Positions 1 to 6,478 of a stretch of 7,838 nt of DNA are shown piece by piece (the first letter of the stretch is position 1; each line of letters starts with the position of its first letter). The notes beneath the pieces were generated by a model. It worked only from the letters and a program-made list of their open reading frames with translations, did no database searches and was not told where the DNA came from. The stretch is from Campylobacterales bacterium. GTDB taxonomy: Bacteria; Campylobacterota; Campylobacteria; Campylobacterales; Hydrogenimonadaceae. The stretch is from assembly GCA_026986055.1 (NCBI GenBank), contig JALSPH010000227.1, positions 1 through 7,838 on the forward strand, given 5' to 3'. The translations under genes and the position numbers were made by a program.

Positions 1-871
1 TAAAACGCAGATCGGGACGGTCGTTTCCATATTTTTCCATAGACTCTTTGTAGGTTATGCGCTTAAACGGCGTCTCTATCTCTCTTCCGCATGCGCTAAA
101 GATCGCTTTTAGAAGCTCTTCGGCGACTCTCATAACATCTTCCTGGTCGCAGAAGCTCATCTCCACATCTATCTGGGTGAACTCCGGCTGCCTGTCTGCA
201 CGAAGATCCTCGTCTCTAAAACATTTGGCTATCTGAAAATATCTATCGAAACCGCTGACCATCAGGAGCTGCTTGAAAAGCTGGGGCGACTGGGGAAGGG
301 CGTAGAACTCTCCGTTGTGAACTCGGCTTGGAACGAGGTAGTCTCTCGCGCCTTCCGGGGTAGATTTGGTCAAAATCGGGGTTTCGACCTCCAAAAACCC
401 TAATGAATCGAGCAGGTTTCTTGCGGCTATTGCAGCTTTGGAGCGCAGTTTGAAAGTATCGAACATCTCCTTTTGACGAAGGTCGAGATAGCGGTATTTG
501 AGCCTTATATCTTCACCTACGTTCGGATCTCCGAGAGTAAAAGGCATCGGTTCGCTTCTGTTTTCGATAGTCAACTCATCTATGACGACCTCTATCTTTC
601 CCGTTTTGAGCCTTGGGTTTTCAAGCCCCTCTCCGCGGCGGCGCACCTTTCCTTTTGCAATGAGTACGTATTCGTCTCTGATGTTGGAAGCGACTCTATG
701 GGCCTCTTCATTGTCCGCAGGGTCGCATACGAGCTGAATCAGTCCGCTTTTGTCGCGAAGGTCTATAAATATGACTCCGCCGTGGTCTCTGTAGCTGTTT
801 ACCCAGCCCGCAAGCGTAACTTCTTTGCCTACGCTCTTTTCGTCAAGATCGGTACAGTAGTGTGTTCGCAA
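1..871 (-). CDS. aspS: Aspartyl-tRNA synthetase, N-terminal 290 residues (3' end outside window)
   Basis: Class II aminoacyl-tRNA synthetase that charges tRNA with aspartate in the cytoplasm. The translated minus strand begins MRTHYCTDL, then an OB-fold anticodon-binding domain (about residues 1-105, including [19 protein letters not shown]). The catalytic domain follows, with [40 protein letters not shown] and the motif 2 block [14 protein letters not shown] from F218. The window ends at [10 protein letters not shown], about half way through a protein of usually about 585 residues. The start is TTG at 871-869: it gives the family's MRT N-terminus, a GGAGA ribosome site lies 6 nt upstream, and no in-frame ATG is nearby. 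L83 and L88 occupy positions that in discriminating AspRS such as the E. coli enzyme are Asn and Met, which suggests a non-discriminating enzyme that also aspartylates tRNA(Asn). Identity is certain; tRNA specificity is inferred. Confidence 0.97.
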   Translation of the reverse strand, partial: MRTHYCTDLDEKSVGKEVTLAGWVNSYRDHGGVIFIDLRDKSGLIQLVCDPADNEEAHRVASNIRDEYVLIAKGKVRRRGEGLENPRLKTGKIEVVIDELTIENRSEPMPFTLGDPNVGEDIRLKYRYLDLRQKEMFDTFKLRSKAAIAARNLLDSLGFLEVETPILTKSTPEGARDYLVPSRVHNGEFYALPQSPQLFKQLLMVSGFDRYFQIAKCFRDEDLRADRQPEFTQIDVEMSFCDQEDVMRVAEELLKAIFSACGREIETPFKRITYKESMEKYGNDRPDLRF

Positions 872-877
872 AATAGA

Positions 878-882
878 TCTCC
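878..882 (-). promoter_or_regulatory. Ribosome binding site deciding the aspS TTG start
   Basis: The minus strand reads GGAGA, 6 nt before TTG at 871-869. This spacing supports the TTG start, which also yields the conserved MRT N-terminus of bacterial AspRS. Confidence 0.7.
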
Positions 883-954
883 AGTCTTTGGGGTATAGCC
901 CCCGGTAAGTTGATCTCCGCCCCTTTTCTAGCAGGTTGCGGTAATAGTGGCGCG

Positions 955-963
955 ATTATATCA
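955..963 (-). promoter_or_regulatory. Extended -10 sigma70 promoter of aspS
   Basis: The minus strand reads TGATATAAT, a perfect extended -10 (TGn plus TATAAT). There is no clear -35 box, but the upstream DNA is A/T-rich, as is usual in Campylobacterota. Transcription would begin near 948, giving a leader of about 76 nt before the TTG start. That leader contains a small GGGG/CCCC hairpin (about 890-902) just upstream of the ribosome site. Confidence 0.75.
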
Positions 964-980
964 AAACCAAACTTATTTTT

Positions 981-989
981 TGTTAGAAT
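981..989 (+). promoter_or_regulatory. Extended -10 promoter on the plus strand, upstream of the structured RNA
   Basis: TGTTAGAAT matches TGn plus TAnAAT and follows a T-rich stretch (974-981). A start near 996 would put the 166-nt hairpin element about 18 nt into the transcript. The site lies back to back with the aspS promoter, with 17 bp between the two elements, so the two upstream regions overlap. Confidence 0.5.
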
Positions 990-1014
990 TGTTTTTAAGA
1001 GACCGACTAAATAA

Positions 1015-1180
1015 AGAGTGGCAGTAGAAAGAGAGTCAAACTTGCGATTTGAGCCAGAAATTTCTCGGCCAAAAACCGCGCTTGCCCGTTAGGGTCTCGA
1101 AGAGGTTAGCGGTTTTTAGAGATTTTGCAGGCGTCCGCAGTCAAATCGCACTCGTTTGTCGATCTTTTTACTGCCACTCT
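1015..1180 (+). ncRNA. ssrS: Candidate 6S-like regulatory RNA (long hairpin with central bubble)
   Basis: A non-coding stretch that folds almost end to end. Closing stem: 1015-1032 pairs with 1163-1180 (18 pairs, one of them G1027-U1168). It continues as 1037-1041 with 1154-1158 and 1043-1052 with 1141-1150. Next is an open bubble (1053-1070 against 1118-1140), then a terminal stem 1071-1079 with 1109-1117. The 29-nt apex contains two mini-hairpins (CCC-GTTA-GGG and CTC-GAA-GAG). This is the architecture and length (about 160-200 nt) of 6S RNA, which mimics an open promoter and sequesters sigma70 RNA polymerase. The 5' side of the bubble, TGAGCCAGAAATTTC, resembles TGAGCCGATATTTC at the pRNA start region of E. 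coli 6S as I remember it. The single wobble pairs only in plus-strand RNA; minus-strand RNA would have C against A. No protein is encoded. No T-run follows the stem. A MITE-like repeat is the main alternative. The symbol is tentative. Confidence 0.5.
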
Positions 1181-1210
1181 AAAAATCTATAACTCATCTA
1201 TTTTAGTCAG

Positions 1211-1219
1211 TGCTATTCT
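1211..1219 (+). promoter_or_regulatory. Possible extended -10 promoter of the nadK operon
   Basis: TGCTATTCT fits TGn plus a four-of-six match to TATAAT. It lies about 58 bp before the nadK start, so transcription would begin near 1226, inside the 15-bp palindrome at 1223-1237. A second A/T-rich candidate (TTAAAAT, about 1252-1258) lies too close to the gene to leave a useful leader. Read-through from the upstream RNA is also possible. Confidence 0.35.
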
Positions 1220-1222
1220 TGT

Positions 1223-1237
1223 TATCGATTATCGATA
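1223..1237. repeat. 15-bp palindrome TATCGAT-T-ATCGATA
   Basis: Two 7-bp arms are perfectly complementary around a single central T. The palindrome overlaps the predicted start point of the nadK promoter, where a repressor operator could lie. No known regulator is recognised; it could equally be chance in A/T-rich DNA. Confidence 0.3.
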
Positions 1238-1264
1238 TTTGTGTAGTCGGGTTTAAAATCAAAC

Positions 1265-1270
1265 GAGAGG
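1265..1270 (+). promoter_or_regulatory. Ribosome binding site deciding the nadK TTG start
   Basis: GAGAGG lies 6 nt before TTG at 1277. The next in-frame ATG is deep inside the conserved domain, so the TTG start is well supported. Confidence 0.65.
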
Positions 1271-1276
1271 ACTCCT

Positions 1277-2140
1277 TTGCGAACCAAACTGGATATAAAA
1301 CGGGTCGGAATAGTTTTGCGCCCCTCCACACCGGAGTTGAAAGCGATCTTCTACCAGGTAAAGAGCTCTTTTGAAAAGAGGGGTGCGGAGGTTTTGGTGG
1401 ATGCCGTGAGTGCGGGGATGATCGGCGTGCTGGGGCAGGAATTTTCAAGAATGTGCGAAGAGAGCGACATTCTCGTATCTATCGGCGGAGACGGTACGCT
1501 GATATCTCTGGCAAGACGCAGTTACAGTTTTCATAAACCTATTTTGGGAATAAACGCCGGAACTTTGGGTTTCTTGGCAGATATAAATCCGACCGAAATA
1601 GAGACTTTCGTAGAAAAGCTATATCAAGGCGAGTTCAGGATAGATGAGAGAATGATGATAGAGGGGGCTCTTTCGAGCGAAAAATCGGCAAAGAGTCTCT
1701 ACTCTTTCAACGATATAGTCATAAGCCGTCCTTCGATCTCCAAGATGGTCAATATAGACGCATATATCGATAAAAAGTGGTTCAACACATACTATGGAGA
1801 TGGTCTGATAGTCTCGACTCCTACCGGTTCCACCGCTTACAATCTGGCTGCCGGCGGACCTGTAACCTTTCCCCTTACGGACGCTTTCATACTGACTCCT
1901 ATATGTCCCCATTCCCTTACGCAAAGACCGTTGGTCATTCCTGCCGACTTCGAGATAGAGATAAAGACGCCGGAAAAGGAGTCTCTTGTCATTATAGACG
2001 GGCAGGAGCAGTACGATTTCGGCCCTGAAGATACTCTTGTCATCAAAAAGGCAAAGATAGGCGCAAGATTGATCCACAGAGTCGAGAGAAACTACTTCGA
2101 CGTTCTGCGTGAAAAACTATCGTGGGGGCAGGGGCGATGA
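1277..2140 (+). CDS. nadK: NAD kinase (ATP/polyphosphate-dependent)
   Basis: Phosphorylates NAD to NADP in the cytoplasm, the only de novo source of NADP for biosynthesis and redox defence. The 287-residue product is normal length and carries the whole family signature: GGDGT at 70-74 with the catalytic Asp72, GINAGTLGFL at 91-100, FNDIVISR at 144-151 (the usual NE motif in an ND form), the glycine-rich PTGSTAYNLAAGGP at 182-195, DGQ at 241-243, and the C-terminal RNYFDVLREKLSWG. Translation starts at TTG with a good ribosome site. It heads the nadK-recN-tatD operon and its stop overlaps the recN start by 4 bp (ATGA). nadK-recN adjacency also occurs in E. coli, so this pairing is widely conserved. 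Confidence 0.96.
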   Translation: MRTKLDIKRVGIVLRPSTPELKAIFYQVKSSFEKRGAEVLVDAVSAGMIGVLGQEFSRMCEESDILVSIGGDGTLISLARRSYSFHKPILGINAGTLGFLADINPTEIETFVEKLYQGEFRIDERMMIEGALSSEKSAKSLYSFNDIVISRPSISKMVNIDAYIDKKWFNTYYGDGLIVSTPTGSTAYNLAAGGPVTFPLTDAFILTPICPHSLTQRPLVIPADFEIEIKTPEKESLVIIDGQEQYDFGPEDTLVIKKAKIGARLIHRVERNYFDVLREKLSWGQGR

Positions 2141-3678
2141 TAGAGCGGTTCTATGCGAAAAATCTTGTCGGGTTCAAAACCATAGATCTCGAGTTTGAGC
2201 GGGGGCTCATAGCCGTTACGGGGCCAAGCGGGGCGGGTAAGTCAGTTTTCATGGGCTCTTTGCTTGCGCTGTTCGGACTTGACGATCTGCAGGCCGAGCG
2301 TTGTGAAGTGGTTTTGACAAAAAGCTCTCTTCTGGATCTGCAGAGTTACGAGAGTGAAGATGAAGATGTTACGATAAGGGCCGTAAAAAAAGAGAAGATA
2401 AGATACTTTTTAAACGACCTAACGATATCCAAAAAGCGTCTAAAGGAGTTGATGGAGCCTTTGGTGGGCCACATAGCCCAGCGTAACAACAAAGAGCTCT
2501 CTCCCGAGCTTCTGCTTGAGCTCGTAGATGCCATGGCGACCTTCTCCGACCCGGGTTTTGTCACCAGAAGAGAAGCTTACGGCCAACTCTACGAAGATTA
2601 CAGAAAAAAGAGCCTAAAACTCGAAGAGATGAGAAGCGACGAGAAGCGCGTCAAAGAGCTTATAGAGTTTGCGGAGTTCGAAATAGCCAAGATAGATGAA
2701 GCGGCTCCAAGACCCGGGGAGGATGAGGAGCTTATGGCTATAAAGAGAAAACTCTCCAAAAGGGAGAAGATCGGTGAAGCGATATCTAAAGCTTCACGGA
2801 TCTTCGATATCGAGCACGACGTCCATGAAGCTCTTGGAATGATAGAGAGCGATACGGCCCTTTTCGATGAGGCTATGAATATGCTTAGAAACGAGTTCGA
2901 GAGGGCCGAAGAGATGCTTGAAGAGCTTGAAGATATCGATGTGGAGTCTATTTTGGATCGCATAGAGGTGCTCGCTTCTTTGAAAAGAAGATACGGGTCG
3001 ATAGAGGAGGCTCTTGCTTACCGTGACGAAAAGCTCAAGGAGCTCGAATATTACCGCAATATCGATCATGAGCTCGGTGATTTACAGAGGGAGGTCGAAA
3101 CCATATTTCTCGCTCTTGAAAAGGAGGCTGAAAACATCAGCTTCACCAGAAAGGATGCCATCCAAAAGGTCGAAAGGTTCATAAACGGCTATCTCGAGCA
3201 GCTGCGTATGCCTCCTATGAAACTGAAGCTTTCTACCAAACGTCTCGATGCTACCGGTATAGATCGTGTGGAGATAGATCTGCAGGGCTCAAGCGTGGAT
3301 ACTTTGAGCGGCGGAGAGTTCAACAGGATCAGACTCGCTCTTTTACTCTGTAAAAGCGAGCTATCTGGTGCGGAAGGGGTTTTGCTGATCGATGAGATCG
3401 ATGCAAATGTGAGCGGCGACGAGTCTATAGCCATAGCCAAACTTCTAAAAGCGCTCTCGAAAAACTACCAAGTCATAGCCATCTCCCATCAGCCCCATCT
3501 GAGTGCCGCGGCAAATCAACATATTCTCGTTACAAAAGAGGGTGAAGAGAGTGTGGCGAAACTTCTTGGTAAAGATGAGAGGGTCGAAGAGATATCGAGA
3601 ATGATAGCCGGAGAGAGCAAGATGGCCGAAGCTTCGAAGCTTGCCGAAAGAATTTTGAAGGAGTTTGACCAAGCATGA
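2137..3678 (+). CDS. recN: DNA repair protein RecN (SMC-like ATPase)
   Basis: SMC-family ATPase that acts at DNA double-strand breaks, holding DNA together for RecA-dependent recombination. The 513-residue product has an N-terminal ATPase half (MIERFYAKNLVGFKTIDLEF, Walker A GPSGAGKS with Lys35), a charged helical coiled-coil region at about 145-345, and a C-terminal half with the ABC signature LSGGEFN (390-396), Walker B VLLIDEID (415-422) and switch His451. It is shorter than E. coli RecN (553), mostly in the coiled coil. The Walker B extension reads DANVSGDES and the switch region SHQPHLSAA, both unlike the usual DVGISG and THLPQVA, so this is a divergent RecN. ATG at 2137 is preferred over GTG at 2122 because the family N-terminus begins there, GGGGG lies 8 nt upstream, and it forms the ATGA overlap with nadK. 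Confidence 0.93.
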   Translation: MIERFYAKNLVGFKTIDLEFERGLIAVTGPSGAGKSVFMGSLLALFGLDDLQAERCEVVLTKSSLLDLQSYESEDEDVTIRAVKKEKIRYFLNDLTISKKRLKELMEPLVGHIAQRNNKELSPELLLELVDAMATFSDPGFVTRREAYGQLYEDYRKKSLKLEEMRSDEKRVKELIEFAEFEIAKIDEAAPRPGEDEELMAIKRKLSKREKIGEAISKASRIFDIEHDVHEALGMIESDTALFDEAMNMLRNEFERAEEMLEELEDIDVESILDRIEVLASLKRRYGSIEEALAYRDEKLKELEYYRNIDHELGDLQREVETIFLALEKEAENISFTRKDAIQKVERFINGYLEQLRMPPMKLKLSTKRLDATGIDRVEIDLQGSSVDTLSGGEFNRIRLALLLCKSELSGAEGVLLIDEIDANVSGDESIAIAKLLKALSKNYQVIAISHQPHLSAAANQHILVTKEGEESVAKLLGKDERVEEISRMIAGESKMAEASKLAERILKEFDQA

Positions 3679-4460
3679 TTATAGATACCCATTGCCATCT
3701 CGACGATAAGAGGTTTGATGAAGATCTGGATGAGGTGATAGAAAGAGCCAAAGAGCATGATGTAAAAGGTTTTTTGATTCCGGGTGCCGACCCGAAGACG
3801 CTTGAAAAGGCTCGAAAAATCGCACACAGATTCGATGGGGTTTTCTACGCTGCCGGCGTCCACCCATACGATATAGAGATGTACGATGAAGAGTATCTTA
3901 TGAAATATCTGGAAGATCCTAAATGTATCGCGGTCGGCGAGTGCGGTTTGGACTACTATAGGCTCCCGGAAGATGAAGCTTCAAAACATGAAGTTATAGC
4001 TATGCAAAAGAGGGTTTTCGCAGCTCAGATAGAGTTGGCAAAAAGGGTCGAAAAACCTCTGATAGTACACATACGTGATGCAAGTTCGGACTCGAAGGAG
4101 ATTTTAGTCAAGCATGAAGCTAAAGAGGTCGGCGGAGTTTTGCACTGTTACAATGCCGACGAACAGCTCCTTTCGCTTGCGCAGGATAACTTCTACTACG
4201 GAATAGGAGGGGTTTTGACGTTCAAAAACGCCAAAAAGCTTCCTCACGTTCTGCCTAAAATTCCAATGGATCGCATAGTAGTGGAGACCGATGCGCCCTA
4301 CCTTACGCCGCACCCTTACCGAGGCAAACGGAACGAGCCTCTCTACACCCGTTACGTTGTAGAGAAAATTGCCGATATTCTCTCTATCTCGTTCGATGAG
4401 GTAGCGGCGGTGACTACCGACAACGCCAAAAGGCTCTTTAAAGAGTTTGCTACCTTGTAG
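3675..4460 (+). CDS. tatD: TatD-family metal-dependent hydrolase (DNase)
   Basis: A TIM-barrel amidohydrolase-type nuclease; family members remove nucleotides from DNA 3' ends using two metal ions, and some act in DNA repair. All expected metal ligands are present in the 261-residue protein: HxH at His6 and His8, His63 in GVHPYD, Glu89 in GECGLDYY, His132 in IVHIRDA, His157 in LHCYN, and Asp206 in ETDAPYLTPHPYRG. Length is normal. The ATG overlaps the recN stop by 4 bp (ATGA), and AAGGAG lies 11 nt upstream. Position next to recN fits a DNA maintenance role but does not prove it. The family contains several paralogues (TatD, YcfH, YjjV types); this one looks closer to the YcfH type, so the exact symbol is uncertain. 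Confidence 0.92.
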   Translation: MIIDTHCHLDDKRFDEDLDEVIERAKEHDVKGFLIPGADPKTLEKARKIAHRFDGVFYAAGVHPYDIEMYDEEYLMKYLEDPKCIAVGECGLDYYRLPEDEASKHEVIAMQKRVFAAQIELAKRVEKPLIVHIRDASSDSKEILVKHEAKEVGGVLHCYNADEQLLSLAQDNFYYGIGGVLTFKNAKKLPHVLPKIPMDRIVVETDAPYLTPHPYRGKRNEPLYTRYVVEKIADILSISFDEVAAVTTDNAKRLFKEFATL

Positions 4461-4461
4461 A

Positions 4462-4470
4462 TGGTATACT
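4462..4470 (+). promoter_or_regulatory. Extended -10 promoter upstream of mltD
   Basis: TGGTATACT is TGn plus TATACT (five of six to TATAAT), directly after the tatD stop. Transcription would begin near 4477, about 30 nt before the mltD start. No terminator-like hairpin is seen between tatD and mltD, so this may be an internal promoter within one long operon. Confidence 0.55.
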
Positions 4471-4494
4471 ATATGCCGTTTTAATAAAATGTTT

Positions 4495-4500
4495 GGAGAG
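4495..4500 (+). promoter_or_regulatory. Ribosome binding site deciding the mltD GTG start
   Basis: GGAGAG lies 5 nt before GTG at 4506 (7 nt from its GGAG core). This start gives a clean signal peptide beginning MKYLLLIFL, and no ATG is nearby. Confidence 0.65.
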
Positions 4501-4505
4501 AGAGT

Positions 4506-5711
4506 GTGAAATATCTGCTTCTGATTTTTCTTACGGTTGGGAGTCTTCTGCATGCCTCGCTCTTTGTCGAGCCGCAGTACGGCGACGATATAAAAGTGCT
4601 CCAAACGCTCGATATTGACCCATCCTTTCTAGGTGATCCTCTATTTATTCAGCTTAAAAACGACCTCTCTACCGTAAAGAGGCACCACTACGTCAAGGTT
4701 CTCGAAAGAGGGGCGCTCTACATACCTACGCTCAGAAAGATGATCCACGACAGTTCGATTCCTCCCGTTTTTCTATATATGGCGATGGCGGAGTCGCACT
4801 TCGATGCACACGCACTATCTCATGCCAAAGCTTCAGGGCTCTGGCAATTCATGCCCAAAACCGCAAAAAGGTACGGTCTCAAGATAGACCGCTATATAGA
4901 TGAAAGAAGAGATCCGGTACGCTCTACGGAAGCGGCAATAGCCTACCTTAAAAGACTTCACAAGCTTTTCGGCAAATGGTATCTGGCAGCGTTAGCCTAC
5001 AATTGCGGTGAGGGCAGGGTTATGCGTGCCATAAAAAAGGCCGGAAGCGACTCTTTGCACGTTCTGCTGGACGATAAGAAAAAGTATCTTCCAAAAGAGA
5101 GCAGACACTATTTGAGAAAAATACTCTCTCTTGCACTGGTATCCAACGATGCGAGTATGCTCTTTGCCGATATCAGCGCCTACTCTTTCAACCGAAGCGA
5201 AGGAAACTCTCTAGTGAGAGTCAAAGTCAGCGGGGGTGAAACGATAGAGCATATAGCGGCTACGATAGGGATGAAAAGTGAAGAGCTTTTAAAGCTCAAC
5301 CCGCAGTTCAACTACGGCTTCACTCCGCCCAAAGAGAGTGCGGAGATAAATATTCCCTATGAGAAGCTTACTCTTTTCAAAGAGTCCTACAAGCCCGGCA
5401 GACAGAAGAATATGTTTTTGGTACATAGTGTAAAAAAGGGTGAGAGCCTTAGCAAAATCGCCTACCGATACGGCATAAACTACAAGATGATTCTCAGTTT
5501 CAACAAGATGAAAAAAGCGGTGATATACCCGAAACAGGAGTTGATCATTCCTGTCCCAAGAGGCAGTATTCGCCATTACCGGGTCAAAAAAGGGGACTCT
5601 ATATACAAAATCGCGAAACTTTTCGGTATAAAGGTGGCAACACTGAAGGCTCGCAACGATCTGAAGAGCAATATTATCCATATAGGGGATAAGATTGTCA
5701 TACCGAACTAA
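4506..5711 (+). CDS. mltD: Periplasmic lytic murein transglycosylase with C-terminal LysM repeats (MltD type)
   Basis: Cleaves the MurNAc-GlcNAc bond of peptidoglycan, forming anhydro-MurNAc ends. A signal peptide covers about residues 1-17 (MKYLLLIFLTVGSLLHA). The SLT domain follows at about 75-215, with catalytic Glu96 in AMAESHFD, GLWQFMP at 111-117 and AYNCGEGRV at 164-172. Three LysM segments lie behind it: a degenerate one near 238-284, then clear ones at 306-349 and 357-399, which would bind glycan chains. The only cysteine is Cys167, so there is no lipobox: unlike E. coli MltD, which is a lipoprotein, this protein should be soluble in the periplasm. The last 17 bp overlap rlpA, a second glycan-cleaving enzyme, which implies coupled translation. 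Domain assignment is firm; the MltD name is by architecture. Confidence 0.92.
   Translation: MKYLLLIFLTVGSLLHASLFVEPQYGDDIKVLQTLDIDPSFLGDPLFIQLKNDLSTVKRHHYVKVLERGALYIPTLRKMIHDSSIPPVFLYMAMAESHFDAHALSHAKASGLWQFMPKTAKRYGLKIDRYIDERRDPVRSTEAAIAYLKRLHKLFGKWYLAALAYNCGEGRVMRAIKKAGSDSLHVLLDDKKKYLPKESRHYLRKILSLALVSNDASMLFADISAYSFNRSEGNSLVRVKVSGGETIEHIAATIGMKSEELLKLNPQFNYGFTPPKESAEINIPYEKLTLFKESYKPGRQKNMFLVHSVKKGESLSKIAYRYGINYKMILSFNKMKKAVIYPKQELIIPVPRGSIRHYRVKKGDSIYKIAKLFGIKVATLKARNDLKSNIIHIGDKIVIPN
5685..5689 (+). promoter_or_regulatory. Ribosome binding site deciding the rlpA TTG start
   Basis: GGGGA lies 5 nt before TTG at 5695, inside the end of mltD. The TTG start gives a complete lipoprotein signal; the next in-frame ATG (residue 16) would leave too short a signal segment. 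Confidence 0.55.
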
Positions 5712-6477
5712 CTCACTCTTTCTGCTCTTTGGATTTTTGATGATACTCTTTGCAGGCTGTAGTAGGCAGCCATACCCGAGTTACGACTATACCGTGCCTT
5801 CAAAGCCAAAATCTTCCGAGGCGATGCATAGAGCGACGCTTAGACCATATACGATAAACGGAAAGCGCTACTACCCTACGGTAGTCTCCGTCGGGTGGCG
5901 TCAGGAGGGTATCGCCAGCTGGTACGGTCCGGACTTTCACGGCGGCACCACCTCGAACGGAGAGCGTTACAACATGTACGCCATGACTGCCGCGCACAAG
6001 ACCCTTCCTATGAATACGATGGTAAGAGTTACCAACAAAAGAAACGGACGCTCGGTAGTCGTCCGTATAAACGACAGGGGTCCCTTCGTAAGCGGGAGGA
6101 TAATAGACCTCTCCTATACGGCAGGCAGGAAGATAGGGATAGACAAAACAGGTACCGCACCGGTTACCCTTCAGGTTTTGGGATTCGACTCTCTGATAGC
6201 CTCAGCCGCCGCCAAAAAAGGTGGAAAGGTCAGGGAGAATGTGGTTCTTTCCGGTTTTGCCGTACAGGTCGGCTCTTTCAGGCGGATAGAGGGAGCTCGA
6301 ATATATAAAGAGAGGTACGACAACTTCGAGGGAAGGTATCGAACTGAAATAAAAAGATTCACTCTGGACGGGGCGCCTATTTACCGCGTCTGGTTGAAGG
6401 GGTTTAAAAGTGAAGATGAAGCGAGGGATTTCATAAAGGCGTGGAATATACCGGGAGCATTTATAACAAGGGGATAG
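5695..6477 (+). CDS. rlpA: RlpA septal-ring lipoprotein / lytic transglycosylase with SPOR domain
   Basis: RlpA proteins cleave glycan strands lacking peptide stems (shown in Pseudomonas) and act at the division septum, to which SPOR domains bind. The 260-residue product has a lipoprotein signal with a lipobox ending LFAGC, so lipidation is expected at Cys22. A double-psi beta-barrel covers about 71-162 (GIASWYGPDFHGG, TSNGERYN, AMTAAHKTLP, VVRINDRGPF, RIIDLSYTAG), with conserved Glu90, His101 and Asp127. A SPOR domain lies at about 186-255 (FAVQVGSF, YRVWLKGF). A TTG start is used, with a ribosome site inside mltD and a 17-bp gene overlap. The hisB start follows its stop by 1 bp. Neighbouring mltD supports a joint role in peptidoglycan remodelling. 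Confidence 0.92.
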   Translation: MSYRTNSLFLLFGFLMILFAGCSRQPYPSYDYTVPSKPKSSEAMHRATLRPYTINGKRYYPTVVSVGWRQEGIASWYGPDFHGGTTSNGERYNMYAMTAAHKTLPMNTMVRVTNKRNGRSVVVRINDRGPFVSGRIIDLSYTAGRKIGIDKTGTAPVTLQVLGFDSLIASAAAKKGGKVRENVVLSGFAVQVGSFRRIEGARIYKERYDNFEGRYRTEIKRFTLDGAPIYRVWLKGFKSEDEARDFIKAWNIPGAFITRG

Positions 6478-6478
6478 A

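Noticed and set aside
473..898. 141-codon plus-strand open frame
   Set aside because: Lies entirely antisense to aspS, whose minus-strand translation is a clear AspRS; the plus-strand product shows no recognisable motif.
1071..1117. Rho-independent terminator (stem AAAAACCGC/GCGGTTTTT)
   Set aside because: The T-run is part of the stem and the 29-nt loop is large; the helix is nested inside the larger fold. It could act as a weak terminator, but no upstream gene needs one.
1015..1180. Insertion sequence or MITE with 18-bp terminal inverted repeats
   Set aside because: The flanks show no clear target duplication, and complementarity continues inward in several helices around a bubble, which fits a structured RNA better. 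Not fully excluded without a genome-wide copy count.
1619..2077. 152-codon minus-strand open frame
   Set aside because: Shadow of nadK with no domain-like features or ribosome site.
2122..2136. GTG start for recN at 2122
   Set aside because: It would add MGAGA ahead of the family N-terminus and has no ribosome site; ATG at 2137 with the ATGA overlap is better.
4104..4604. 166-codon minus-strand open frame across the tatD-mltD junction
   Set aside because: Antisense to the conserved tatD C-terminus and the mltD signal peptide; no family resemblance.
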